Origin: Henricia sp. BOLD:AAB3569
Lineage: Eukaryota > Echinodermata > Asteroidea > Spinulosida > Echinasteridae
Direction: 5' to 3'
DNA length: 64,000 nucleotides
NCBI GenBank assembly: GCA_037783545.1
Contig: JBBELK010000060.1
Coordinates: 992,001-1,056,000, forward strand
A model generated the notes under the pieces. That model saw only the letters and a program-made list of their open reading frames with translations, was not told where the DNA came from and searched no databases. Positions 1-13,800 of this stretch are shown piece after piece. Every line of letters begins with the position of its first letter. Positions within the stretch are counted from its first letter, which is position 1. Position numbers and translations under genes: made by a program.

Positions 1-300
1 GCACAGATTCATTGGAGAAAACTCAAAGGTATTCATGTTTCAGGGTCGACAGTTATCTTAGAACACACTGAGTAAAGGGGCAGTAATATGGATGTCATAT
101 CATGAAATACGTGCTTTCGTACCTTTGAACAAAAATTCACCCGGATCATCGCATACAACACTGTACAAATTGTATGGGACAGAACATCGCGTGATTGTTG
201 TTGTGAGACAGTGCACTTTGACCTATGTGGGTGATATCTGCTAGCTCTGTTGTGATAGGTCGGCGGGTTCGGTTGATTGACAGGTCGGAACTATACATTG
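1..300 (+). repeat. Dispersed repeat, family R1, copy a
   Basis: Begins gcacagattcattggagaaa. Matching copies lie at 3383-3685 (reverse), 17886-18020 (partial) and 60893-61190. All share the 'ggtcgaca/cgttta' segment, a run of 'cacactgagt' and a closing 'ttggtcggaactatgcattg'-like end. No coding capacity; likely a non-autonomous mobile element. Confidence 0.6.
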
Positions 301-302
301 TT

Positions 303-512
303 GGCCATTGTTGGTTGCACTTGTCCACACGACCTAATATGATCCAATATATCTCGGCAGCGGTTGGCTGCTGCTTTCACATGACAGGCGCTCTCCTCTG
401 CTATTGGCCTGTTTCTCCAACAAGCTCCAACAAAGTCTGGCGATAGCTGCATGCTCCAACATGTTCTAACATGTTAGATGATGTTGGATGTTGTCCGAGG
501 GGCGTCCACACC
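303..512. repeat. Degenerate copy related to the TTAA element at 47408-47745
   Basis: Shares 'tattggcctgtttctccaa' and 'ccaacatgtt/agatgatgttgg' motifs with the 47408-47745 element. The ends are eroded. Confidence 0.45.
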
Positions 513-526
513 ATCCAAACATTTGC

Positions 527-845
527 AGTTTATTTTTATTTATTTACCCAGGGTGTGCCCAAACAGTTTACAAGAACTGGTTTCCATTGGGGCCCTGCAA
601 ACACTCATAAAACAAATATATTAAATTAAACAACTTCACAATCACAAACAAACTGGAATAAGATACAACAACTACAACATCAAAATTCACAAAACATCAA
701 CACTCGCACAATTAGACAAAAATAATGGTTACAGAAGAACAACATCACAAGAAATATTATACATGCACGTGACACTGAAATTTACGCTAATTACGGGAAG
801 GGCGAAAAACCAGCAAAAAACTTCCAGCAAAATTCCCTTCCGGCT
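527..845 (+). repeat. Dispersed repeat, family R2, copy a
   Basis: TTTA-rich start, then ccagggtgtgcccaaacagt, an A-rich middle with 'acatcacaag' and 'tacatgcacgtgacac'. A second copy in the same orientation occupies 1894-2190. Confidence 0.6.
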
Positions 846-1142
846 TCAAAATTAAAGTTTAATTTTATGGCAACCAAGTCATACAACTCCATAAATTAGC
901 ATTTCTCCCTTAAAGTTGATCATGTGAATGTTATGTATATGTTTGGCAGTTAGTTTAACATCTGTGAAGCTCTGATAACCATTTGTATTAGCCAATAGTA
1001 GTGAAAGGAAGCTTAAATAATTCCGAACTGGGGAGAAATGTGTATGAGGTATGGTGAAACATATTGAACATGGTTTTAATATTTCGCGTAGCTACATGTA
1101 GTCGATACTAGCTCCCCTCAGTAGGCCTATTAAAAGTTGAAA

Positions 1143-1602
1143 AACTAAACTCCTCAAAAAAAGTTCGGATGGTCAAGTTTGACTGACGATTTCTCTCTTG
1201 TTACTAAATCATTTCCCTTGAATTTTGTATCACTGGAAAGCCCTGTTATTCCTCTTTACAGTGATGTAGTATAGCGGAATACAGGGGTGGGTGGAAAGTG
1301 AAATGTCACAAAATTCACTGCTATTTTCATGCAGTGCATTCCCCTTTTGCTTGGAGGATGGGAATGTGTCAATGCACTTTTTGACAATAGCAATGCATTT
1401 TGTGACATTTCACTTTACACCCGCCCCCGTATTCAGCTGTGCTGCACATCCCCCAATTGCTTAATCATAACAAATGACACATCATCGTAAAGAGGAATAA
1501 CGGGGCTTTCCAATGATATAAAATTCAAGGAAAATTATTTTGCAACAAGAGAGAAATCGTCAGTCAAACTTGTCTTTCCGAGCTTTTTTTGAGGAGTTTA
1601 GT
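1143..1602. mobile_element. Foldback element (460 bp, arms about 200 bp)
   Basis: The left end aactaaactcctcaaaaaa is the inverse of the right end ttttttgaggagtttagtt; arms share 'tgacatttcac', 'agaggaataac' and 'aattcaaggaaaa'. A small loop lies near 1350. No ORF. It sits about 130 bp before the first ULK4-like exon of the window. Confidence 0.7.
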
Positions 1603-1733
1603 TCCCTTGGCTTCACCTCGGGAACCAGTTTGTCAACAACCTGTTTTAGTGGCCATTTTCCCCCCGTGTCTCTAAGGATGGCCATTATAGACCAGTTTCA
1701 CTGTATGTGTATATTGTTTGTTTTTCCCGACAG

Positions 1734-1873
1734 GCTTGTGATGTATATTGAGCGTGATGGACGGCGTCAGCGGAAGGGCAGTAAAGCAGACAACCAAGCA
1801 CAAACTAGTTATCTTGCCAGTTGCCTGGACCTCATCACCAACTACCTGGTTGATATTGTGCCTCAAATTCTTG
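1734..1873 (+). CDS. ULK4: ULK4-like exon 1 of window
   Basis: The acceptor is a T-rich tract ending in CAG at 1731-1733 and the donor is GTAAGA at 1874. It reads LVMYIERDGRRQRKG, then a helix ending VDIVPQIL, and leaves phase 1. It is internal, so earlier exons lie left of the window. A longer open frame across this exon (1540-2007) runs into flanking repeats and is not coding. Confidence 0.7.
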
Positions 1874-4800
1874 GTAAGACTGAAAGGCCCTATAGATTTA
1901 TTTATTTATTTATTTATTCCATTTATTTACCCAGGGTGTGCCCAAACAGTTTACAAAAACTGGTTTCCATTTGGGCCCTGCAAACACACATAGAACAAAT
2001 ATACTAAATTGAACAGCTTCACAATCACAAACAAACTACAACATCAAAAAACTAATGGTTACAGAAGAACAACATCACAAGTAATTATTATACATGCACG
2101 TGACACAAAAATTTACGCTAATTACGGGAAGGGTGAAAAACCCGCAAAAACCCTTTTTAAGAGGAAAAAAAAAAAAAAAATTTCTCTCCGGCCCTAAAAT
2201 TAAAGTTTTTGAGCGATCTGTTTTTGAGCGATTCTGGTAACGAAACCATTATAAATCAAAAGAACATAAAAAACCCACCTGAAGATGTTTCAGCTCCGTC
2301 AAATGTACCACGTTTTGTTGGAGCTGGACGAGGAATTTCAAAATGATTGTTCTTGACTTAATATTCTAAATTAGTTTCTTCGTTCTTAGTTGATCGTGTA
2401 TACGTACTTTTGCACTCTATGGCTCGCGTCATACTGGTTGTGTGTGCGACCAGTCTTGTGCACATGCACAGTGTAACCTATCTATGGAAAGTGTGCAAAG
2501 CCTGAATCGTGCAGCCTGTACACAGTGCCCATTTCAGACCGCCCAGATGCGAGCAAACTAAGTAATCTCAATCTTATGAGGGCAGGCTTCCAAGTAAATC
2601 ATTTGCAAACGATCTAAATAGATTTCATCTTCATGGATTATTTTCTGGTGAAATTATACCATCTCGGGCGGAAATATTTCATTAGATAGTTGCTACCAAT
2701 TCAATCTTTACTTTGAGGAAGGTTGTCCTTTTCAACTCATTGAGTAACATTTTGGGTCATTGCAATGATACAGTGGGCCTTTAAGGGATGCTTCCAGGTA
2801 TACATATGCATGTCCACATCCACAGTCACACCCCCAAAACAGAAGGTGCCCAAAAGTCTAATAAGGCTGTGCAAAAAAGAGGGAAGGCCACGTAGTAATT
2901 TGACTAGGTGACGAAAGAGGCGAGAGAATTCCCCTAAATTGGGCGCCACGCTAGCCATTTGCACGTGCAAGTTGCTCATCAACCTATTTGAAACTTTACG
3001 TACAGGTTTGTGGATTCGCATACCGTCATTCCATGAAGTTGAGAGACGGTGTCCCTGTTGCGTCCGAGACCTTTTTTACCCTATATTTTTGAATTTATGA
3101 ATTTCATGAGTCAATTATACTAAAAAATACCAGCAGTTGAATGAGAGATATTAAAATTGTCCATCAATTGTAACAAATTATAGAAGCAACAGTCGATTAA
3201 AAAGAATTTTGTGGAAATGCAGGTGTGACATTCAGTGTTTTTCAACACATTTTCGTGAACTACATAAAAAATGCAAGTTAGAATCCTTCAAATTCAGATT
3301 GCAACATATTGTTTAGGTCAAAAACTGTATTCTCATGTCAAATTCAACAAGATCACTTTCGGGATCGGAGTGAAATGAGCTAAATGCATAGTTCTGACCT
3401 GTCAATCAACCGAACCCGCAGACCAATCACAACTGAGCTAGCAGACAGCGCCCACGTAGGTCAAAGTGCATTGCCTCACAAACAACATACAGCATACGTT
3501 GTATGCGGTGTTCCGGGTAAATTTTTGGTTTCAAGGCCGGGCGATTCGCTGTTCAAAAGTAAGAAAGCGAGTTGATATGAATATATGAAATCTCTGTATC
3601 ACTGGCCTTTTACTAAGTGCGTGCTACAGTAACAGTACCCTGAAACATGAATACCTTTGAGTTTTTTCTAATGAATCTGTGCTTTCCGTTGAAAGTCCCA
3701 TTGGTTTGTGCACTGTGTGTGGACATTTTGATGATAGCGTGTGAGGCATAGCAACAATATCCAAGGTCCCAGTTACATCCGCAACCTACATTTCATCAAA
3801 TAACTAAAAATTGCCAGACTCCATCATGTCATGACTGAAGACTAAAAACAAAAAACCAGGCAAAGCAACTATACAAAGCAACATCATGATACAAATGGCG
3901 ACTTGTTTGGCCAATTATTGGCCATTTTGTGAAACTAAAGAAATGTCACACTTTGTTTCTCAACTTTGTGGAATGACCCATAAGGAAGCAAAACGATAGA
4001 ATTGGCAGGGAACCTTTTATTTTTTTTCGGGTGAGGATGCAGACATGAATGAGGATGCAGACACGCATACGTACACATGGTACTTTGCTCAAGTACCCCT
4101 TGACATACTGTACTGTAGTAAAAAAGAAAGAAAAAAAAAAACTACGAGGGGAAAATACTTTTTAAGGCTTTATCCTGACATTTTGAAACCTCCATGAATT
4201 CGGACACAAGAAAACAGCCTATTGAATGCTTGTGTTGTTACCATATTTTTTAGAGGATGCTCTATCATCACTGGATGCAGTTGAAGGGCGCAAACATCCA
4301 TCTAGCCTACAGGCCAAACACCTCAAGACAAGCCTGCCTCTCGTTCCTGTGGCTTTGTATCTTGTCACAAGCCAGGTCAGACTTTAGTGTACATTCCACT
4401 TTACCACTTTACCTCATACACCCTGTTTACACTTGATCCCGAGCTCGGGGGTCGAACACCGAGTTCGAGATCAGCCTGGATCACAAACTGAGTGTAAACA
4501 CTCTCGGAACCAAATTGGCCCCGGATCAGACCCTAAGATTTTGGTCTCGCGTTGGCGGAGGGTTCGATCCCGAGCTCGGGATCAGTTTGCAGTTAGATAA
4601 GCAATTAATCTTTACCGCAACCTGCCACATCCGCTCCACATCCGTAGCGCGGGAAAAGCCTGCGAATTTCAAGTGGCCTTGTACACTGTACAAAGTATGC
4701 ACAACCCATGCACACATTGATCAGTACATGCACACACAGAGCATGACCTTTGACTGCAACTTCTGGCACCGCGCTCGAGATCAACTACAGAATGTAAACG

Positions 4801-7800
4801 CGGCACTCAGGATCATTGCGGTTAACACTGACGCATTCTTATCAGGGGACCAATCTTGATCCCGAGCTCGGGACCAGTGTAAACACGGTGTTACATACTC
4901 CACCGTGTTTACACTGGTCCCGAGCTCGGGATCAAGATTGATCAATGTGTGCATGGGTTGTGCATGTACAGTGTACAAGGCCAGTTGAATTTCGCGGGCT
5001 TTTCCCCCGCTACAGCTGTGGAGCAGATGTGGTAAAGATTAATTGCTTATCTAACCGCAAACTGATCCCGAGCTCGGGATCGAACCCTCTGCCAACGCGA
5101 GACCAAAATCTCGGGGTCTGATCCGGGGCCAATTTGGTCCAGAGAGCGTTTACACTCGGTTTGTGATCCGGGGCTGATCCCGAGCTCGGTGTTCGACCCC
5201 GAGCTCGGGATCAAGTGTAAACAGGGTGTTCATGGTCAAGATCCCAGGCCAATTCTCATTAGTTCATTCGCCACCATGTATTGGTGGCTATTTTTGTTGT
5301 TTACCAAAGCACACAGTGTGTAGGCGTGATAAACTAACACCCGTTTACCTGGGTATCAATTTACTATGCAAATAACGAAACCACCAATTAACTATAAGAT
5401 GTACAAGTGCCATATGCGCTCTTGAGTTACACTTGATAAAACGGCAGCACACGTAAATGCTACTTGGCATTTCATGTGTTCACTGAAGCCAAACTAGAAA
5501 ACTGTACGAGGTACACTACATATCAAAACTTTGGAAACACCTTAAAAGTTTCAGGTTTTTGAGAAAAAAAACGTATAATTTTTTGAATGTTAATTTTTTG
5601 AATGTTAGTTTTTTGAAAGCAAATGTAGGTGTATTCTAACAAAAAGCAATATATACATGTTAATTTTAGTACCATCTTCGGCAGTGGGCTTTATCAACAA
5701 ATTGGAGAGCATGCAAAAAGAAACGGCTAAACTTGATGTACAGTTGTACATGTATATCAAAGAATCCCCCCTTAGCAGCTATGACAGCTACACACAATCT
5801 TTGCATCCTGATTGTCAGTTTCTCCAGACATTCAGTGGAAATACGCCTCTTTTAAGACTCTCCAGAGGTTTTCTTGGCTGGTTGGGCATTTCTTTCTGAC
5901 CTTACGATCCAACTCCTTCCAGAGCAGCTCAATAGGATTGAGATCATGTGACTGGGCAGGGCATTCCATGATGGACAGCACTCCAGATCACTGCTTTCTC
6001 TCCAGATACCCCTTGCACCTCCGTTTGCTTTAATAGCTTGGTTTATTATGAATAAACAAAATAATACTTCCTTCTCAAAAACCTAAAACTTTCAAGGTGT
6101 TTCCAAAGTTTTGATGGGTAGTGTACTGCATGCATGGTACATTTCTGATGAATATTATTGCTATTAGATCCCCTCATAAACTTTTTTATTAATATTGGTT
6201 TATATTAATTCCTGTCATTAAACAATATTGTTATATTTTAACTTTGTGTCTGTAGGTATTTCGGCCCAGGATCATTGGTCAGCAATTGCTCACTGATCTA
6301 GGTACACTCCTGATGCATGTTCAGTCCCTGGACTGCAGAGAAACCAGCATTGAACCTGCAGTAGGTAGGTTAAAGTTCTATTGTCCGTGGTTCTCAGCAA
6401 ATTCAATTTTTGTTTTTTCCCGAACAAATTTTAAAAAAGGCATTTACTTTATTTTAACGAAAAAAAGTTTGTATTTTAAAGGCGGTATACATGGTTGATA
6501 TCTCGAAAATCAGAAATGTTCACAGATTTACGCCTAACTTACACAATATAAACTTGATGACCGTAGAAAACTTCCCCTTAAATGGTTTTGTCTGAAGTGC
6601 TATAGTCTTTGAGAAATGAGTAAAACAATTATTTTTCGTCTCATGAGACAAAAATTCAATTCGCCCCAAAACCATTTCGCCCAAGTGCCATTTCGCCCCA
6701 AACCACTTCACCCGAGTGCCATTTTGCCCCAAATCACTTCGTCCAAACAGTACATTGCCCAAATGCCACTTCGCCCCAAAACCCTTACCGTTGCCTAACA
6801 AACTGGACCAACGGCTTTACATCCCTTCCGAAGGATGAAGCAAGTGTGGTTGAGTGCCTTGCTCAATGATTGCGGGTCAATGACCCAAACCACTCGACCA
6901 CGGTACCCCACAAGTGCTCTACCAGCTGAATGTAGTGGTATGGTAGGGCACAGTGGTATGGTAATTGCAATACAGTTTTATTCCAATAGGCTAAGTTATC
7001 TAATTCACTGTTATTTTCTCTACAGGTGTTTCAGGGACCACAGATTTCACCAACACAGTGCTTTCCATCGTAGAGGCCATAGCCCAACACCCCAGCATCC
7101 TCATGGAGTACCACAGTATCATCATTCAGTACATCCTACCACCACTGGCCTTACTTGTGTCGAGTGATAACGGTAAGGGTGGATTTTTAGTAACCCTTTT
7201 TTATGCGTAACGCGCGTAAAGTATGATGCGCGTGGCCTCACGAAAATGCGACGCAGAAGGAATTTGGTGTGAACCGAAACTGGAAATCACAGAATCACAA
7301 AAAGAGGTTTATGCCCAAGTTAAAAAGAAGTGTGTCCAGATCACATTTTTGCGCCCCCAATTTTTCCATGGGTTATGACATTTTGATACCATATCATTTG
7401 CCATATTTGTCCATTACCATTCTGAAATTTCGCGCTCTCAATCCGTATATTTTCAAGGATATCATCAACGAACCACCGATGTTTTGTAAACTGATTTATT
7501 CATTCTATAAAGCAGTGCAGTGATCACACCAACCTTTTTGCTTCCACATCCAAATTGGAGATTGCAAATTTCCTGTTTTCCCATGGATAGTATTTTGGGG
7601 AGGTATTTTATATGATTGTTAGGTTAGAATGAAATCCATTTTCTGGAAAAATCTGGACAAGCTCCTTTTATTTGATTTGCAGTGTGTGGATTTACACCAA
7701 ATTCTTTCCACGCCGCATTTTCGTGAGTTGATGCGCATCAGAGCTTATTACGCATGTAAGGTGAAAAAGGGTTCATCGTGACTGTTATATCTCAAATTTT

Positions 7801-10800
7801 GACTTTGAGAGTTTGAGTCAGTATAAGAATACATCCAGACTGACATGGTGGTGTGGGGTTAATTTTGTGAAATGTTTCATGTGGTTAGTTTCGTTAAAAT
7901 TTGTTAAATTTAACATATATGTTAAATTATATATATAGCACTGCAATTTATATTTCACTCAAATATATTTCACAATGCACAATATTCTGAGCAAGTAAAA
8001 TCCCCTGTTTGGAAAGGTCTAGATTTGTTTACTCGGGGGGAAAAAAACGAGAGAAAATAAAAACAAAATGTTGAAAGTTTTAAGCATTAGTCTTAATCTA
8101 AATCGTAAACTGGGACATGATCGTAATGAAAAGGTGTCTGCAGTACTGTTTGCCAAAATTGTGTGATCCGACTTTGTAAACCATATTGGTTTAGGCAGAC
8201 ATTTAACATTTTATGAACTTTTTGCTTAATTAACTTTTCTCACAAGTAATAAATGGGATTTTAAGAATTTTGACAGTGGACTCTGAATCGATAGGTGAAA
8301 CTGCTAATTTTGATCTGGTGTCAAAATGGTCAAGAAAAAACGGTCGCTGCACGTGGTCAGGGTCCTATATACGAGGTCTCCATTGCCATTCCCTGTCTGG
8401 TTTCCGGAAGTGTGACCCGACACGAGACTTACACGGTCTATTGTATTTAAATTTTGCCGCAGAACAAAAATTTTGCCTTTTTTATTTATGAAAAAAAGAA
8501 GAAACTTATCGTGATACTGTTTGAATTTTTCTCAGGCGATACACGCATTTTCTGCTTGCGTTTGTATGTGGAGACCACTTCCCTGTACCTAGCACACGAC
8601 CAGCTGACGGAAGAGCGCCCTCTAGAAAACGCCAAGCTCCTGGAGGATAACATAGTGGAGCGGTTCCTGCCGCACTGCGAGCAGATTCTCTTGGATCCTG
8701 ATCCGGTACCAGTCTATGGATTGAAGTTGATACTGGCTCTCATTGAGAAAAGTCCAGGTTATATTAGGTAATGTATAAGAATAAGACAACGGTTCTTATA
8801 GGTCATAGGCAGAACAGTTTTGGGCACTACATACAGTAAGTTATATACACCCAAGTAGATCCTTGTCATCCGATTGGACAATAGCAGGTCAAGTGTCGTT
8901 CAATATTTATTCAATTTAATGCTATGTCACTTACCGTGCAGTTTTGTTCCATTTGTTTTGTGGGTTTTGACCACTTTTGGGGTGACCGTGGGTTTTGGGG
9001 TATAAAATTTCAGACCCAAAACACGGAATGTATTAAAAAACAAAAAAATATCGAGGAATTTAAAACATTTCTTGTCCAATATGAATCCATTTTTTTTCTT
9101 CAGGAAAATAGAGGAGCTGGAATTGTACCCCGTCCTCTTCCAGGTTCTTCTGGACCACCAGAATGCACCAATCAGCAGTGCCGTTAGAAACCTCATAGGG
9201 ATCTTCCATTGTTTGGTTAGTCATAAGGAGACTGACATAAAGGCACTGTGCAACCAAGGTGAGTTGGCTATTGTGATTGGTCAAATAAAAGCATGTGGTA
9301 CATGTACCAGTGATACGCTCTACGAATTGGAGTCAAGTGTTGCACAGACCGAGCTGAGTTTTAGCGCACATAACGAGAAATCAATGGTATATTCAGACTC
9401 ATTAAAATATGAATATACAATTGAAACTCCTGGTGGTACCTACAGATTTCAGGTGGTGTACAGATACTGCTCGGAATTTCTGTATGTTTGCTATTTTCTT
9501 GTCGAATCATGAAGTCATATTTTGGGTCACTGCAAATAATTTATAGAGCTTTTGCACCGTCGGCCATGACAGGGGCAGGTTTTCATATTTAAATGATGTG
9601 ACAATAGATCTACAAAGTGACTACTCGTGCTTGACGTACTGTGACAATGTGACTGCCCCCTGTCGTGGCCGCCGTGCAAAGGCTCTATTGTGGCTTTAAT
9701 ATTACTGTGTTTGTTCATGTAGGTCTTGTAGATCACCTGTGTAACTTACTACAGCAAGGTGTGACTATCAACACGACGAAGGATGATGATTCAGACGCAA
9801 AGAGCGTGCTTCTCTTGCTTACTGGCCTACTGAATACAATTTTTATTCTCCTGAAATATGTTGCAGCTATCGTTAGACAAGTCTTACAGGTACTGTAAAC
9901 AAAAAATTCATCAATCAGTTGTGGCCAAAAGTTTAAGACAACCTTTTAGAAATATTTTTTTGTTTGTTCTGAATGCAGTGATTGCCTCATCATTTTTGAC
10001 GGTTTGCACGATTTCAAGCAAAATTCTTCAAGCAAACGCTGACTCACGGCTCTGTGACTTACATCCGTACATTTTTGCCGACCATATGAGGAACTCATTG
10101 AAGACCGAACAGCTATCCTCTTCGGAGTGGTAGTCTCTCGTCATGGTATTTCGGGTTCCTCCAGACTGCATTCTGTCTAAATAACTTAGTCTCTGAATTC
10201 GCAAATTTCACGATTGCAGTATGAACAGCAGTCTTTAATGCACTTCATCGTCCTAGCAATCTGTCGTTCAGAGTATTCTTCTTGGTAAAGCAGCACAATT
10301 TGAGCCCTCTGAACTTGAATGACATTTTGTTTCCCATTATTACATGTATATGGCTTTCAAATGAGAAAAAAACAAGCGACATGCAGCATAATAAAGTGTT
10401 CAATGCATGGTGGTCAATTAAAAAGTGACCACAAGAAGCCAATATAAGGATGATGCCATCTGATGCAATTATAATTTATGATGATGCAATCACTGCATTC
10501 AGAAGGGGAAAATGTGCTTTTCTCAAAGGTGGTCTCAAACTTTTGGCCACAACTGTACTTCCCCCTCACTAACCATACATAGTACAGTACAATAACCGAG
10601 TATGATATTTTCCTGGGAGTGCAAGCCATTCAAAAGAACATGAAATTTCAAATTTATGCCCTGTAATACCCCCGTCACACCGGAGGCGCGGTGCCACTGC
10701 GGTGCTTGTACGGCATAAACCGCAGTGGCACCGCCATGATCGCCATGGTTCCGCAGTGGTTCCGCCATTGATCGCCGTAGCACCACGAAAAACTGTCAAA

Positions 10801-13800
10801 ACCGCGGACCTTCGTGGTAGCACGGCGGAAACTTTGAACATGTTCAAAACTTCCGCAGTGCCACCGCGGGTTGGGCGGTGTTATTGAGGTGCTTGTACGG
10901 CAATGGCGTTTCCACTCAGGTTGCACTGAGGTGCTTGCACGGTGCTACTGCGGGCATATTTTGTAGTATAAAAGCTTCGGTTTTCTGCTTCAATTTCAGT
11001 GTTCTAAAAGTCTTCAAACAGTTCAGATCGACAGTAGCACCGCGAAGAAAAACACATGTGTGACGGGTAGGGGAAAATTATGGAAAACTACTGGCGGTGT
11101 CACTACGTTGATGGCGGTTTTGACAAAAAACCGTAGTGGCACTGCCAATCCGGTCTGACGGGGGTATAACAGGCTGCTCACATGTTTCATGAAATGTCTT
11201 GTGTGTTGGGCACCAAGCTTATGTGCACCTACAAATGACCCTGCTGAAAAGTACTTTATTTCATCACTGCTTCTCCATAAAGACATGGTGTATGTCATAC
11301 TGGTTTAAAATCTGTGGAGATATCGTTATTTCAAGTCAGTTAAAATCTCTGATTGACAGATTACAGCTTGATAATGATAACATAAAACAAAAACAATTGT
11401 TGATCGTCCCCGCCTGCCCCAACGAAAACTGACCTGTCTGGCACAGTACGTACGAGGACACAGAGCCAATCTAGTACACTAACCCTTGTCTTGAATACGA
11501 TCCACTCTACCATAGCACTCCACACAGTTTTAACTAATTTTTCTCTTTGTATGTTTTCCTTAGGCCAAAAAGTCGGGTGTAGAGTCCGACACGCAGGGAG
11601 CTGAATCTTTGCTGCTGACAAGCAAACCATTCATGGAAGTAACTGAGTGCTTCATGCAGCTGGTAAGAATTTTTACTTTGTGTCAAAATGATACATGCTA
11701 AAAAGGGCTAGAAACTTGGAAAATTCAATAGGGGTAAATTTAAAAACCGTGTCCGCATTTTGGTAAAATTTACGGAGATCGTCATGAATTTTTATGACGA
11801 ATGTGGACAGCCGGAAAACACCCAAAATTTTGAAATGTCGATTGAAAATTTTACACTCCGTCGCTGTAATCTCCCCAACTCATTTTGTCAGTTTTCAGAA
11901 GGAAATTCAAAAAATTATTTGTCTCGGGGCAGGTGCTGACAGGTGCTGACAGGTCCTGTCGAAATTGCCCAAACATTGACTTTTCTGAAAATGTCTCATA
12001 ATGGTCCTAAATAAAAATTTAGCATTTCCCCAACTCATTTTGGCAGTTTTCAAAAGGAATTTGTGAGAAGAAAAAAAGTGTTTTTGTCTCAGGACCGTTT
12101 CACCAGTGCCGATAGGTGATGGTCCTGTCAAAATCGTCACAAAAATTGACTTTTCTGAAAATGTCTTAGAAATAATCCCAAATAAGAATTTAGTATTTCT
12201 CCAACTCATTTTATAGGAAATTTTGAAGAAAAAAAAAGCATTTGTCTCAGGACCAGGGTCACCGGTGGCGACACGTCGGGTCCTGTCAAAATCGTCCAAA
12301 AATTTAATTTTCTGAAAATGTCTCAAAAATGACTGCACTGCTTTATATGAAACCAGATAAATTAGTTTTCAAAACATCGGTGGTTTGTTGACGATATCCC
12401 TGGAAATATATAAAATAAGAGCGCGAAATTTCATAATGGTAATGGGAAAATATGACACCCGATATGGTATCAAAATCTTACCACCCATGGGGGAAAATGG
12501 GGTGGTCAAAAATGTGATCTAGTCACGCTCCTTTAAACTTGTTTCTGGGTTTTTGTTTGTTTTTTTTTATCAATGTTTGTTGATACTCGACAAAATGCCA
12601 AAAAAAAAACAATACAAAGATACAAAAATTGTTAAAAATTGTTTAAAATCTTCTTCTTGTTCAGATTTGCAGTAAGGAACGCGAGATCAAACACACATCG
12701 TGCGAGTGCCTGTCGTTACTTGGGCAGTTGTTTGGTGGTGAACACAGTGACATAATGTCCAGTAGCAATATGGATTGTCTTGCTACAGCACTGCAAAGGT
12801 CTGATGCTAAAAGACAGAAACTACTGCTGAGATTTATCAAGAGAGTGGTAAGTGATATCTATGGCTAGTTTTTTGTTTAAAAAAAAAAACAAATCAAAAA
12901 CAAGAACATAAAATCGGAAAATAGAATTGAGTAACGACAAAGACATGCTAAAGCACTTTTCGACTTGCACTCATCAGAGCAAAACGCAAGAATGGCGTGG
13001 TGACGCTATCGATAATAGTATAAGGCTAAAGGCGGGAATGACGTGTTCAGAATGCCGAGTGTTAAAAGCACAGGCTCGTCAGCAATGCGCGCGTGCCAAA
13101 TTCGTGCCACGAATTACGCAGCTCCATAGAAAAGGCATGGAGCTGCGTATTTCGTGGCATGAATTTGGCGCGCGCGCATTGCTGATGAGCCTGTGCCTTT
13201 AATTGGGCAGCTCGACAACAGCAGGGAGCATGCTGCTGTGCATGCGCAGTTAGATTACATGGACCGTGTGTATAAATTCTTTCTGACAACACAGGTTTTG
13301 TAAATTTAATTAATGTAGCCTCGAGTATGTGCAGATGCATGATACTGCGTGCTCTGGCCAGTACAGTGAACTGCTGTTCGCTGTATTGTTTCAAGCACTC
13401 CGGGTGATCAAGCAAGTGTTGTCCTATAGCAGATGTGCATTCGGCTGTGTGGCAGCTTTGCGAGTGTAAACTTGCAGACACGCGACGGCTGTTTGCAGGA
13501 AGCAGGCAGGTTGCTGCGGATGGAAGATAGAACATGCTGTTTAATGCGATCCGCCAATCTTTTAGACGTACGACCTACGTACCGAGCTTCACATCGTCAC
13601 CGAAATTTATAGATAACATTGTTAAGTTGTGTCGTAGGTAGTACGTCTTTACGGACTGCCGGAAGTAACTTACGCGCAGTGACTATTACACGCGGCTGAA
13701 CGGTGTAGTAGGCGCGCGTCACACCTTTCGTCACTTGTCGAAAGTTTGTGAAACCTTTCCTTTCCACGGTACTGTAAGATACATGGTACATTTGTTCGGT

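Noticed and set aside
1540-2007. 155-residue plus-strand frame
   Set aside because: Only 1734-1873 in it is exon; the ends lie in the foldback element and repeat R2.
12927-13535. Opposing frames rich in Cys/Ala/Arg around 13062-13202
   Set aside because: They translate the palindromic T1 MITE and the broken Penelope tail.
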